Source of the DNA: an uncultured Clostridia bacterium
GTDB lineage: Bacteria > Bacillota > Clostridia > Oscillospirales > Acutalibacteraceae
Length of the DNA stretch: 44,336 bases
Direction of reading: 5' to 3'
Assembly (NCBI GenBank): GCA_937898195.1
Contig: CALEJD010000085.1
Span: forward strand, 1-44,336
The notes below the pieces were generated by a model that saw nothing but the letters and a program-made list of their open reading frames with translations, did not search any database and was not told where the DNA came from. The translations under genes and the position numbers were made by a program. Shown here one piece after another: positions 8,086 through 16,250 of this stretch (the first letter of the stretch is position 1; each line of letters starts with the position of its first letter).

Positions 8086-8564
8086 TGAACATAAATTTTA
8101 TTGTGTTGGGCAAACTTAAAGAAAAATATATGAAAGAATTTTCAGCAGAATATGAAAAACGTCTTTCAGCATATTGTAAAGTGACGGTTACAGAACTTGA
8201 ACCCGTGAAACTTTCTGATAACCCGTCACAATCTGAAATTGATAATGCACTCTCAAAAGAAACACAGATGATACTCTCAAAAATTCCAAAAGGGTCTTAT
8301 GTTTTCTCAATGTGTATTGAGGGCAAACAACTATCATCAGAAGAATTGTCACAAAAACTCCAAGATATTGCTTTAAGTGGCAAAAGCACAGTCACTTTTA
8401 TTATCGGCAGTTCGTTTGGACTCTCTGATGAAATCAAAAAAATGTCGGATTTCAAATTTTCAATGTCAAAAATGACATTTCCACATAAACTTGCAAGAAT
8501 AATGCTCACAGAACAGGTTTACAGAGCATTTTCAATCAGTAATAACGGCAAATACCATAAATAA
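8082..8564 (+). CDS. rlmH: 23S rRNA pseudouridine-1915 N3-methyltransferase RlmH
   Basis: A 160-residue SPOUT-fold methyltransferase that acts on assembled 70S ribosomes at helix 69. The SAM-binding knot is visible as FIIGSSFGLS (about 106-115), and the C-terminal signature TFPHKLARIMLTEQVYRAF followed by YHK is diagnostic. The start overlaps the stop of the WalJ-like gene, so the two are translationally coupled. In Bacillus subtilis the rlmH homologue (yydA) lies close to the wal cluster, in line with the neighbours here. Confidence 0.96.
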   Translation: MMNINFIVLGKLKEKYMKEFSAEYEKRLSAYCKVTVTELEPVKLSDNPSQSEIDNALSKETQMILSKIPKGSYVFSMCIEGKQLSSEELSQKLQDIALSGKSTVTFIIGSSFGLSDEIKKMSDFKFSMSKMTFPHKLARIMLTEQVYRAFSISNNGKYHK

Positions 8565-8652
8565 TTTATAAATTTACAAAAATTTGTTTTCAAATTGTTA
8601 AAATTTGTGTTGTATTATTTTCCTATAAAGGATATAAAAGGAGGATGTCACT

Positions 8653-9348
8653 ATGCAAAAAGAAAAAATACTCATTGTTGATGACGACAAAAATATTTGC
8701 GATTTATTGAGAATGTACCTTGAAAAAGAAGGTTATGCAGTTGTAATGGAGCACAATGGTATTGATGCTGTAAATACATTCAACACAGAAAACCCTGATT
8801 TAGTGCTTCTTGACATTATGCTCCCACAACTTGACGGTTGGCAGGTCTGCCGTGAAATCAGAAAAAATAGTGAAAAACCTATTATTATGCTCACTGCAAA
8901 AGACGAAACCTTTGATAAGGTTTTAGGTCTTGAATTGGGTGCAGACGACTATGTTACAAAGCCATTTGATACAAAAGAAATCGTTGCAAGAATCAAAGCT
9001 GTGCTTCGTCGCACATCGGCTACAAAGGGTAGCGATATGAAAGAAGTGCGCTATGATAAACTCATTATCAACCTTTCAAATTATGATATGAAGGTTGACG
9101 GAGTTTCTGTTGACACTCCACCAAAAGAATTAGAACTTATTTATCATCTTGCAAGCAATCCTGACAGAGTTTTCACTCGTGACCAGTTGCTTGATGATGT
9201 TTGGGGATTTGATTATTACGGTGACAGCCGTACAGTTGACGTTCACATTAAAAGACTTCGCGACAAGCTCAAAGGTGTATCTGATGAGTGGGAATTGAGA
9301 ACAATCTGGAGTGTGGGCTATAAATTTGAGACTCATGGAAAAAAGTAA
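8653..9348 (+). CDS. OmpR/PhoB-family response regulator, WalR-like candidate
   Basis: A 231-residue two-component regulator. The receiver domain (1-118) has the acidic pocket D10-D11, the phospho-acceptor D54 in LLDIM, T81 and K103 in TKPF. The C-terminal winged helix (about 132-228) ends in RTIWSVGYKFE, typical of the OmpR family. GGAGG lies 8 bases before the ATG. It is followed by a histidine kinase gene overlapping by 14 bases. Together with WalJ-like, RlmH and HtrA neighbours this resembles a rearranged wal locus, so WalR is the leading guess, but receiver sequence alone cannot exclude a PhoP or ResD type. Confidence 0.92.
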   Translation: MQKEKILIVDDDKNICDLLRMYLEKEGYAVVMEHNGIDAVNTFNTENPDLVLLDIMLPQLDGWQVCREIRKNSEKPIIMLTAKDETFDKVLGLELGADDYVTKPFDTKEIVARIKAVLRRTSATKGSDMKEVRYDKLIINLSNYDMKVDGVSVDTPPKELELIYHLASNPDRVFTRDQLLDDVWGFDYYGDSRTVDVHIKRLRDKLKGVSDEWELRTIWSVGYKFETHGKK

Positions 9349-10861
9349 GAATTTCATAAAAAATATTTATAGAAGAACGGGTTGGTTTTTTACCCATCTT
9401 CCGTTGTTTGCAAAGTATTTGACAATTATGACATCAATGATTCTTGTCAGTTATATTGTGCTTGCATCTGCTTTGCTTGTGTTTCTTTCAAACCGTTGGT
9501 CCGTTGAGAAAAAAGATTTGCTCACAGAAAATGTTAAGCAGAACGCGGCTTATTGCGAGACTATACTTTCGGGTTGCAGAACAGAGAACGAGTTTAATAG
9601 CGCAATGCTTCTCATAGGGAATAATCTCAGCGTTATTTCTGATGCTATCGATGCAGATGTGATAATGTGCAATATGCAGGGCAGAGTTGTACTTTGCAAA
9701 GAAAAATTTAATTATTCATCTCTTGCTGACAAGAACGATTGCGTTATTCATAAAGGATATGTAATCCCAGAAGAAATAATGGCAACAGTTTCAAAAAACG
9801 TTTATTTTAGCGACGAAAAAGTTGACGGACTTTATAGTGAGCCTACATTTATGGCAGGCGCGCCCATTAAGGTTAACGGAATGGTAATTGGCGCCGTTTT
9901 TGCTTGTGACCCTGTTAAAAACAGTTTCGCACAATATGCAGGTAGCATTATGAAAATGTATTTGTCATCAGCGGTTTTTGCAGTTTCACTTTCGTTTCTA
10001 GTTGCCTATGCATTAACAGCAAGACTGACAAATCCGTTAAGACAAATGTCAAAAGCAACTAAAGCTTATGCACAGGGTGATTTTAGTAGACGAGTTTCTG
10101 TTCGTGGCTCTGACGAACTTGCAGAACTTTGTGGTTCGTTTAACCGAATGGCATCGGCTTTGTCGGTTCTTGAATCGTCGAGAAGAAGTTTTGTTGCCAA
10201 TGTTTCGCACGAGCTTAAAACTCCAATGACAACTATCGGTGGTTTCATTGACGGTATGCTTGACGGAACAATTCCTAAAGATAAACATGACGAATATTTA
10301 AATAGAGTTTCAGATGAAGTTAAACGTCTTTCAAGACTTGTTACATCAATGCTCAATCTTTCAAAAATTGAAGCAGGTGAGCTTGAATTGAAATTATCAG
10401 AATTTGATGTTTCAGCTCTTTTAATTGACTCGATGCTCTCATTTGAACAAGAGATAGAGAAGAAAAACATCAGTGTCGAGGGCTTTGAAAACCTTAGTTC
10501 AACAATGGTCAATGCAGACCGTGATATGTTGTATCAGGTAATTTTCAATCTTGTTGACAATGCCGTTAAATTCACACAGAACGAGGGTGTAATTTCGGTG
10601 TTTGCAGGTGAAAATAAAGACGGAAAGATTTGTGTTTCAATTCAGAATACGGGTGAAGGCGTTTCTCCTGAAGAATTGGGCAAAATCTTTGAACGTTTTT
10701 ATAAAGTTGATAAATCCCGAAGCTATGATGTCAAGAGTGCAGGTTTAGGGCTTTATCTTTGCAAAACTATTATTGAAATGCACGGTGGCAAAATATTTGC
10801 CGAAAGTGTTGAGGGCGAATATACAAAATTTACGGTTTTACTTTCAAAGCCTAAAAAATAA
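9335..10861 (+). CDS. Membrane sensor histidine kinase
   Basis: A 508-residue kinase with two membrane segments (about 28-52 and 206-230) bracketing a 150-residue extracytoplasmic sensor domain, then HAMP (about 231-283), a HisKA dimerisation domain with the phospho-accepting His292 in SHELKTP, and HATPase_c with the N box NLVDNAVKF, the F box GKIFERFYK and the G2 box GLGLYLCK. There is no PAS domain, unlike Bacillus WalK. The ATG at 9335 overlaps the regulator gene; a GTG at 9311 is the alternative. It probably phosphorylates the regulator encoded just upstream in response to an envelope signal. Confidence 0.93.
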   Translation: MEKSKNFIKNIYRRTGWFFTHLPLFAKYLTIMTSMILVSYIVLASALLVFLSNRWSVEKKDLLTENVKQNAAYCETILSGCRTENEFNSAMLLIGNNLSVISDAIDADVIMCNMQGRVVLCKEKFNYSSLADKNDCVIHKGYVIPEEIMATVSKNVYFSDEKVDGLYSEPTFMAGAPIKVNGMVIGAVFACDPVKNSFAQYAGSIMKMYLSSAVFAVSLSFLVAYALTARLTNPLRQMSKATKAYAQGDFSRRVSVRGSDELAELCGSFNRMASALSVLESSRRSFVANVSHELKTPMTTIGGFIDGMLDGTIPKDKHDEYLNRVSDEVKRLSRLVTSMLNLSKIEAGELELKLSEFDVSALLIDSMLSFEQEIEKKNISVEGFENLSSTMVNADRDMLYQVIFNLVDNAVKFTQNEGVISVFAGENKDGKICVSIQNTGEGVSPEELGKIFERFYKVDKSRSYDVKSAGLGLYLCKTIIEMHGGKIFAESVEGEYTKFTVLLSKPKK

Positions 10862-10884
10862 TATCTCTCTACGGAGGTTTTAAT

Positions 10885-12282
10885 ATGAACGAAAATTTTG
10901 AAAAGGATATTAACGATACAACAGAAAATCCTGTTATTGAGCCTGAAAAGGTGAGCGAGCCTAAAACAGAGCCTTATGTTCAGAGAACTTATGGTAATTA
11001 TGGCAACTCAAATCAATATATGCCTTATGGAAGTTATACACAATATAACAGACCCGAAGCAGAAAAGAAGCCATCAAAGGGCAAGAAGAAAGGTGTTATA
11101 ATCGCAGCGGTAATTCTGTGCGTATCTTTTCTTATAGCTGTTGCTGTATTTTTTGTATCACTTTTTATAGACGGATTCAGAACAGAAGTGACTCCTGATG
11201 GTGATAAAACACAGATGGATTTGGTTGAAACACCAGATAATGATGGATATATTTCTGATGGAGATTCGATGTCTGCAAAAGCAATCTATCAAAAAATCCA
11301 CGAAAGCTCTGTGGGGATTATCGTGTATTCAGGCAACAGACAACAAGTATCATCAGAGGGCTCAGGTGTTGTGTTAGGGCCTAATGGTGATAAAACAGGC
11401 ACATATATTATTACTTGTGCCCATGTTATAGACGTTGCAAGCGCTAAAATTGTAGTGCAGACGGCTGACGGTTCACAATATGATGCAAAGTTGGTTGGTC
11501 TTGATTCAAAAACAGATATCGGTTTGGTTTATGTAGCAAACACAAGCCTTAAAGCAGCAGAATTTGCAGATTCTGATACACTTGAAGTGGGTGACGCAAT
11601 TTATGCAATCGGCAACCCAGGTGGCATTCAATTCTTTGGTTCATTTACAAATGGTATGGTTTCTGCTATTGGACGACCAGTTGACAGCCCTGTTGGTTAT
11701 GAAGTGGCTTGCATTCAACACACAGCAGCAATCAACCCAGGTAACTCTGGCGGTGCACTTGTGAACGGTCACGGACAAATCGTGGGTATAAACTCATCAA
11801 AAATTGCATCAACAGATTTTGAAGGCATGGGTTTTGCAGTACCATCAACAACAGTTAAAGAAATCGTTGACCAACTTATTAAAAACGGAAGAGTTACAAA
11901 CAGACCTGCATTGGGCATCAAGTTTATGCCAAATACAGAAAGTCAGGTACATTCAATAATTGTTAAAACAAACGATTTGCCATCAGGCTCAATTATTATT
12001 GACACAATAATGATTGGTAGCGACCTTGAGAATAAAGGGGTCAAAGAAGGGGATATGATTATCGCCGTCAATGGCAAAGACCTTGACGATTACAACATTA
12101 TTTTAGAATTAATTGAAAATGGTAAAGTTGGAGATGTTTTAACTCTTAAAATATGTCACATAGATGCAAATTATAAAATCTCAACATTTGATGTCCAGGT
12201 GAAATTAGTTGAAGATTCAAGTGTCAGCGAACCAGAAGAAAAAATTGAAATGCAAACATTCCCATTCCCGTTTGATTATTAA
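10885..12282 (+). CDS. HtrA/DegP-like membrane-anchored serine protease
   Basis: A 465-residue protein: an acidic, Tyr/Asn-rich cytoplasmic tail (1-60), a basic patch, one membrane segment (70-94), a trypsin-like protease domain with the full triad H180 (TCAHV), D211 (KTDIG) and S288 (GNSGG), and a C-terminal PDZ domain (about 340-445). HtrA proteases degrade misfolded exported proteins at the outer face of the membrane. GGAGG precedes the ATG, 23 bases after the kinase stop, so it belongs to the regulator-kinase operon. In Bacillus the wal operon also ends in an HtrA family member. Confidence 0.93.
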   Translation: MNENFEKDINDTTENPVIEPEKVSEPKTEPYVQRTYGNYGNSNQYMPYGSYTQYNRPEAEKKPSKGKKKGVIIAAVILCVSFLIAVAVFFVSLFIDGFRTEVTPDGDKTQMDLVETPDNDGYISDGDSMSAKAIYQKIHESSVGIIVYSGNRQQVSSEGSGVVLGPNGDKTGTYIITCAHVIDVASAKIVVQTADGSQYDAKLVGLDSKTDIGLVYVANTSLKAAEFADSDTLEVGDAIYAIGNPGGIQFFGSFTNGMVSAIGRPVDSPVGYEVACIQHTAAINPGNSGGALVNGHGQIVGINSSKIASTDFEGMGFAVPSTTVKEIVDQLIKNGRVTNRPALGIKFMPNTESQVHSIIVKTNDLPSGSIIIDTIMIGSDLENKGVKEGDMIIAVNGKDLDDYNIILELIENGKVGDVLTLKICHIDANYKISTFDVQVKLVEDSSVSEPEEKIEMQTFPFPFDY

Positions 12283-12286
12283 GATT

Positions 12287-12317
12287 AAAGACCTACTCGG
12301 TTGAGTAGGTCTTTTTT
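12287..12317 (+). terminator. Terminator between htrA and spoVAC
   Basis: A perfect 12-bp stem, AAAGACCTACTC (12287-12298) with GAGTAGGTCTTT (12303-12314), loop GGTT, ending in a T run. It lies between two converging genes and probably serves both, although the tract on the minus strand is weaker. Confidence 0.9.
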
Positions 12318-12759
12318 AATACAACTTGAAAATATAAGCAATTAATCCGTAGATAACACCTGCAAAAATACCATAAGAAATAACTGGTCCTGCGATTTTA
12401 AAGATGTTAGCACCCGTACCCATTATAAGCCCTTCGGATTTAAATTCCATAGCGGGTGATACAACAGAGTTTGCAAAGCCTGTGATTGGAACAATCGTTC
12501 CTGCTCCAGCGTGTTTTGCAATTTTATCAAAAACACCAATACCTGTGAGAATTGCCGTGATAATTATGAGAACGGACGGAGTCATCGCTTTCACATAGTC
12601 TTCTGAAAATCCCATTCTCTCAAAAATGAAGTTTAAAAACTGACCGAATGTGCAAATCGCACCACCAAAAATAAATGCTTTAATACAATTTTTGATTTTC
12701 GGTGAATTGGGAGATGCTTTTTCAGCCATTTTACTATATTCTTTGTCACTTGTTGACAT
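12316..12759 (-). CDS. spoVAC: Stage V sporulation protein AC
   Basis: A 147-residue integral membrane protein with several hydrophobic segments and the family pattern NCIKAFIFGG near the N-terminus, GAGTIVPITGFANS in the centre and GTGANIF later on. SpoVAC is a mechanosensitive-type channel of the forespore membrane needed for dipicolinic acid movement during sporulation and germination. The ATG at 12759 is chosen because AAAGGAG lies 8 bases upstream; a GTG three codons earlier overlaps that site. It normally sits with spoVAD and spoVAE, but here both neighbours are unrelated and on the other strand. CATTATA at 12814-12820 (minus strand) fits a sigma-G/F type -10, without a convincing -35. 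Confidence 0.88.
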   Translation of the reverse strand: MSTSDKEYSKMAEKASPNSPKIKNCIKAFIFGGAICTFGQFLNFIFERMGFSEDYVKAMTPSVLIIITAILTGIGVFDKIAKHAGAGTIVPITGFANSVVSPAMEFKSEGLIMGTGANIFKIAGPVISYGIFAGVIYGLIAYIFKLY

Positions 12760-12831
12760 ATAAACCACTCCTTTTTAACTATTTTTCCCGTAAAAAAAGA
12801 GTTTAATCCGTTGTATAATGAATTTCACTAT

Positions 12832-12860
12832 TTGCAATAATATGAAATATATGGTAAAAT
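12832..12860 (+). promoter_or_regulatory. Promoter of the papain-fold protein and lipoprotein pair
   Basis: TTGCAA (12832-12837) and TAAAAT (12855-12860) are separated by 17 bases and lie about 34 bases before the ATG at 12894. Confidence 0.65.
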
Positions 12861-12893
12861 CCACATAGAAAATAATTTTTTGGGTGAATAGAT

Positions 12894-13754
12894 ATGACAA
12901 AAAGAAAATCAAGACTTCAAAAATTCATATCAAAAGTTCTGACTATTGCAATAATCTTTATTGCGTCTAATCTTGCTTTGAGTTGGATTGCGGACTGGTC
13001 TGCTTATCGTGAACCCGTTGCAGTTAATAAAGTGGAATGGAACGCTATATTTGAAAAAATGCAAAAAAATATGGGATTGAACGAAACCGAATATCAAACT
13101 GTTTTTTCGCAGACTGGTTTAGGCAAATCAGCGGTCAACAAACTTCTCAGAACTAGGAATTATGCAGAAATTCAGAACTATTACAATTACTATATGCAAA
13201 ATAAGGATTTTGAATGTGCCCGTGACGGAATTCTCGCATATCACGAATATATAACCGATGAAAACGGAAACAGAATAGAAAATCCAAAATTTGCAGATTT
13301 GCAAAATGGTGATATAATTATTACATTGAGTATTCACAGTTTTGGTTGGCGACATGGACATGCTGCCATTGTTACAGATGCTTATAACGGAGAAACCGTG
13401 CAAGCGGTTATGCTGGGCGAACAATCAACCATAGGCAATGTAACTGAATGGAATCAATTCCCACTTGTTGCGGTGCTTCGAGTTAAAGATATGGATAGAG
13501 CAACAAGACAAAAGGTTGCAGATTATGCTAAAAACAATTTGGTGGGGCTTGAATATTCTCTTTTCGCAGGAATGTTTGGCTCACAAGAAGAAACTTTGAC
13601 ACAGACACATTGTGCTCACCTTGTTTGGTATGCATATAACCAATTTGGCGTTGACCTTGATTCAACTGGTGGCGATACAGTAACACCAAAAGATATTTTG
13701 AAAAGTGATAAACTTGAAATTGTGCAAGTTTATGGAAATATAGACCAGATGTAA
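12894..13754 (+). CDS. Secreted or anchored permuted papain-fold (YiiX/YycO-like) protein
   Basis: A 286-residue protein with an N-terminal membrane/signal segment (about 12-34). The region 136-250 has the pattern of a circularly permuted NlpC/P60-type papain fold: NGDIIIT, then H156 in HGHAAIV, and C240 in THCAHLVWYAY. The order His-before-Cys is what defines the permuted YiiX/YaeF/YycO group, whose members act as amidases or peptidases on lipids or peptidoglycan. Residues 40-110 form an unrecognised helical stretch. The true substrate is unknown. A Thr-rich lipoprotein follows 13 bases later and is probably cotranscribed. Confidence 0.65.
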   Translation: MTKRKSRLQKFISKVLTIAIIFIASNLALSWIADWSAYREPVAVNKVEWNAIFEKMQKNMGLNETEYQTVFSQTGLGKSAVNKLLRTRNYAEIQNYYNYYMQNKDFECARDGILAYHEYITDENGNRIENPKFADLQNGDIIITLSIHSFGWRHGHAAIVTDAYNGETVQAVMLGEQSTIGNVTEWNQFPLVAVLRVKDMDRATRQKVADYAKNNLVGLEYSLFAGMFGSQEETLTQTHCAHLVWYAYNQFGVDLDSTGGDTVTPKDILKSDKLEIVQVYGNIDQM

Positions 13755-13767
13755 AGGAGTTATAAAA

Positions 13768-14160
13768 ATGAAAAGATTTATAGCAATTATCCTTATTACT
13801 TTAATTATTTTCACAGTAGCAGGTTGTGGAAATGAAACTGAATATAAAAAGGTTGGGCCAACACCTGTGCTCACAAGTACAACAACAGAAACTACAACCG
13901 AAGAAAGTTCAACTGAAGAAACAGAAAGTCAGACTGAAGAATCTTCTTCATCAACCACAACAACTACAAGAAGATACACAGGTGGTAGTTCAAACAATAA
14001 AAAACCAAGCACTCCCAAACCATCTTCAACAACAACTACTACAACCGAGCCACAGGAGACAAGCTCAACAACTGAAACAACAACAGAAAGCACAACGGAA
14101 TCAACTACTGAATCTACAACAGAGCAAACAAATGAACCAGTGGAAAATAACGAAGAATAA
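13768..14160 (+). CDS. Thr/Ser-rich lipoprotein of unknown function
   Basis: A 130-residue predicted lipoprotein: a hydrophobic signal segment (about 4-17) ending in the lipobox VAGC, with Cys20 as the lipidation site, then almost entirely Thr, Ser, Glu and Pro with runs of ACA/ACT/ACC codons. There is no folded domain. Such regions serve as cell-wall-spanning stalks and possible O-glycosylation sites. AAGGAG precedes the ATG, 13 bases after the papain-fold gene. The same frame of thought does not extend downstream: a strong terminator follows at 14184-14214. Confidence 0.75.
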   Translation: MKRFIAIILITLIIFTVAGCGNETEYKKVGPTPVLTSTTTETTTEESSTEETESQTEESSSSTTTTTRRYTGGSSNNKKPSTPKPSSTTTTTTEPQETSSTTETTTESTTESTTESTTEQTNEPVENNEE

Positions 14161-14183
14161 AAATAAACAACTAAACACAAGTG

Positions 14184-14214
14184 AAAATGACGGAGATTTT
14201 TCTCCGTCATTTTT
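14184..14214 (+). terminator. Terminator after the Thr-rich lipoprotein gene
   Basis: A stem AAAATGACGGAGA (14184-14196) with TCTCCGTCATTTT (14201-14213) around TTTT, followed by further T. It cuts the lipoprotein transcript off from the methylase gene. Confidence 0.9.
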
Positions 14215-14231
14215 ATGTCTTAAAAACGGTA

Positions 14232-14260
14232 TTGCTTTTGTTCCAAATGTGGAATATAAT
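14232..14260 (+). promoter_or_regulatory. Methylase promoter with a palindrome between -35 and -10
   Basis: TTGCTT (14232-14237) and TATAAT (14255-14260) are separated by 17 bases. Inside the spacer lies a perfect inverted repeat, TTCCA-N4-TGGAA (14241-14254), placed where a bound repressor would block RNA polymerase. The methylase it drives has its own DNA-binding-like N-terminus, so autoregulation is plausible. The predicted start site is close to the AAGGA at 14270, giving a very short leader. Confidence 0.65.
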
Positions 14261-14284
14261 ATTACTATTAAGGACGTGATTGTT

Positions 14285-15358
14285 TTGTTAGCATATATGA
14301 CTGCGAATGAAGCTGCTATAAAATGGAATATATCTCACAGGAGAGTTCTCACTCTTTGTAAAGAAAATCGAATTGCAGATGTTGCCATGCTTGGTAATAT
14401 GTGGATTATTCCTATTGATGCAAAAAAGCCTGAAGATGCGAGAAGTCTCCGTTATGTCGAGAATGGTGAAAAAACAGTAAAACCATTTTTGAAGTGGGCA
14501 GGGGGCAAAGGTCAGCTTCTTAAAGAAATTGAAAGATTTTACCCCTATGCTAATGATAAAATCACAAAATATGCAGAGCCATTTGTTGGTGGTGGTGCAG
14601 TTTTGTTTGACGTAATTAGTAAATATGATTTACAAGAAATCTATATCAGTGATATAAATAAAGAATTGATAAATACATATTGCGTTGTTCGTGATAATGT
14701 AGATGTGTTGGTTGAAATGCTATGTAAATTTCAGGATGAATTTATACCACTAAACTCTGAAAATCGCAAAAAATATTATTTGAAAAAACGAGAACGATTT
14801 AACACTTTAAAAACATTAGACAACTCAAATGACAATATTGAAAAATCAGCTATAATGATATTTTTGAATAAAACTTGTTTCAATGGATTGTATAGGGTCA
14901 ATAGAAAAGGGTTGTTCAATGTTCCAATGGGGTCATACAAAAACCCTTTGATTTGTGATGAGAAAAATCTTCGTGCGGTTTCGGAAAAACTGCAGAATGT
15001 CACTATTGTGTGTGCGGATTATAAAGAGTCAATAAATTTTATTGATGATAATACATTTGTGTATTTTGACCCGCCATACAGACCACTTACGGATACTGCA
15101 AGTTTTACGGCATATACAGAAAATGCTTTTGATGATGAAAAACAGATTGAACTTGCAGAATTCATTAAAAAGGTACATAAAAAAGGTGCGGAGATTTTAT
15201 TGAGCAATTCTGACCCTAAAAATACAAATCCAGAAGATAACTTTTTTGATGAAATTTATTCTGCATATAATATTAAGCGAGTTGAAGCAAACCGAATGAT
15301 AAACTGTAACGCAGAATCAAGGGGTAAAATTAAAGAGTTGCTTATTTCAAGTTTTTAA
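14285..15358 (+). CDS. HTH-fused N6-adenine DNA methyltransferase (Dam/DpnII class, likely GATC)
   Basis: A 357-residue modification enzyme. Residues 5-57 resemble an excisionase/MerR-like helix-turn-helix (MTANEAAIKWNISHRRV and MWIIPIDAKKP). The methylase domain begins at PFLKWAGGKGQLL (67-79), with the SAM-binding FVGGGAVLFD (100-109) and catalytic DPPY (262-265), in the alpha-class order of D12 methylases. NKTCFNGLYRVNRKG and FNVPMGSY match the Dam/DpnM group that methylates GATC. Start: AAGGA (14270-14274) favours the TTG at 14285; the ATG at 14297 is 22 bases away. The frame is open back to 13826 but that part overlaps the lipoprotein gene in another frame. Base composition is lower in GC than the neighbours. 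Confidence 0.88.
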   Translation: MLAYMTANEAAIKWNISHRRVLTLCKENRIADVAMLGNMWIIPIDAKKPEDARSLRYVENGEKTVKPFLKWAGGKGQLLKEIERFYPYANDKITKYAEPFVGGGAVLFDVISKYDLQEIYISDINKELINTYCVVRDNVDVLVEMLCKFQDEFIPLNSENRKKYYLKKRERFNTLKTLDNSNDNIEKSAIMIFLNKTCFNGLYRVNRKGLFNVPMGSYKNPLICDEKNLRAVSEKLQNVTIVCADYKESINFIDDNTFVYFDPPYRPLTDTASFTAYTENAFDDEKQIELAEFIKKVHKKGAEILLSNSDPKNTNPEDNFFDEIYSAYNIKRVEANRMINCNAESRGKIKELLISSF

Positions 15359-15370
15359 GGAGATATAAAT

Positions 15371-16150
15371 ATGGCAAGCAATGAATCTTGGAAGAAAATT
15401 TTTAATGATTATAATATACTTGAACACGATTTTTCAAAGTGTCCATTTGAAATTACAGCATCACAAATTAAAATTTCATGTCAGGACTTTAGGTCAACTG
15501 TTCAAAAAGAAGTTCGAATTTTGTGTAAACAAGACACAAGAGAATCTAGACCTGAAATATTTAAGGAAAATGATTTGTTTTTACTCCCAAAGAAAAACGG
15601 AAGTTATTACATAGTAAAAGGGGAAGGCTATGTTGATATTCCTAAAATAACAACTGAAATTGAAAATTATAAATCAAAGTTGGATTTCAAATTAGAGTCA
15701 TCGACGATAGGCGATTCAGAAATGCAACATTTAGATTTAGCATACGCTTCAAGTTTGGTCAGAACATTTATGGAAGATGATTCACTATTGCTTACGATAA
15801 GAGGCCGAAAATATACACCGAGTTTTACCTTTAATGTAGGAAATCAAAAGTTGTCTGTAGAGAGTGTGCAAACAGAAGTGGATGCAGGATATGAGGGACG
15901 AAACAAAATTGTTTTGATTGAAGCAAAGAACAGTGATGTTACAAACACAATAATAAGACAATTATATTACCCTTATAGACAATGGAAACAACAGACTTCA
16001 AAGGATGTTAGTCTTTTATTCTTTGATAGAGATAGAAATAGTGATGTGTATAATATTTGGCAATTCAAATTTAAAGATGAAAATGATTATAACAGTATAA
16101 AATTGGTAAAATCAGGAAGATATAGAATTATTGGTCCCAACTCAATATAG
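15371..16150 (+). CDS. Putative type II restriction endonuclease, PD-(D/E)XK-like
   Basis: A 259-residue soluble protein starting 12 bases after the methylase stop with AAGGAG before its ATG. The likely catalytic core is E169-V-D171 followed by E184-A-K186 in VLIEAKN, spaced as in PD-(D/E)XK nucleases, with QLYYPYRQW just after, a pattern seen in nuclease families that recognise DNA. By position it should be the restriction partner of the adenine methylase and cut the unmethylated form of the same site. I infer GATC from the methylase class and from the near-absence of GATC in the window. The region is AT-rich, as expected for a transferred restriction-modification unit. Confidence 0.72.
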   Translation: MASNESWKKIFNDYNILEHDFSKCPFEITASQIKISCQDFRSTVQKEVRILCKQDTRESRPEIFKENDLFLLPKKNGSYYIVKGEGYVDIPKITTEIENYKSKLDFKLESSTIGDSEMQHLDLAYASSLVRTFMEDDSLLLTIRGRKYTPSFTFNVGNQKLSVESVQTEVDAGYEGRNKIVLIEAKNSDVTNTIIRQLYYPYRQWKQQTSKDVSLLFFDRDRNSDVYNIWQFKFKDENDYNSIKLVKSGRYRIIGPNSI

Positions 16151-16169
16151 AAAGTTAGGAAATAAAAAA

Positions 16170-16216
16170 GGCGATTCGTGAATCGCCCCTGCAATTTTAC
16201 GTTTTGCGTTCTGCAT
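16170..16216. repeat. Intergenic repeat, copy B
   Basis: The palindrome GGCGATTCGTGAATCGCC, followed by CCCTGCAATTTTACGTTTTGCG and a CTGCATT end, matches copy A at 1756-1811 with a few changes. It lies between the converging nuclease and EF-G-like genes, next to the terminator at 16220-16245. Confidence 0.7.
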
Positions 16217-16219
16217 TAA

Positions 16220-16245
16220 AAAAGACGGTCGAAAGACCGTCTTTT
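16220..16245 (-). terminator. Terminator of the EF-G-like gene, likely bidirectional
   Basis: A perfect 11-bp stem AAAAGACGGTC (16220-16230) with GACCGTCTTTT (16235-16245) around a GAAA tetraloop. The minus strand reads into six T and serves the EF-G-like gene ending at 16251; the plus strand also has a T-rich tail. Confidence 0.9.
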
Positions 16246-16250
16246 CTTGT

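Noticed and set aside
13929..14210. Long antisense frame rich in Val/Ser
   Set aside because: It is the reverse complement of the Thr-rich lipoprotein codons and has no ribosome binding site.
13826..14284. Open frame extending the methylase upstream by about 153 codons
   Set aside because: It runs through the Thr-rich lipoprotein gene in another frame, is Gln/Lys/Leu-rich low complexity, and crosses a strong terminator and the methylase promoter.
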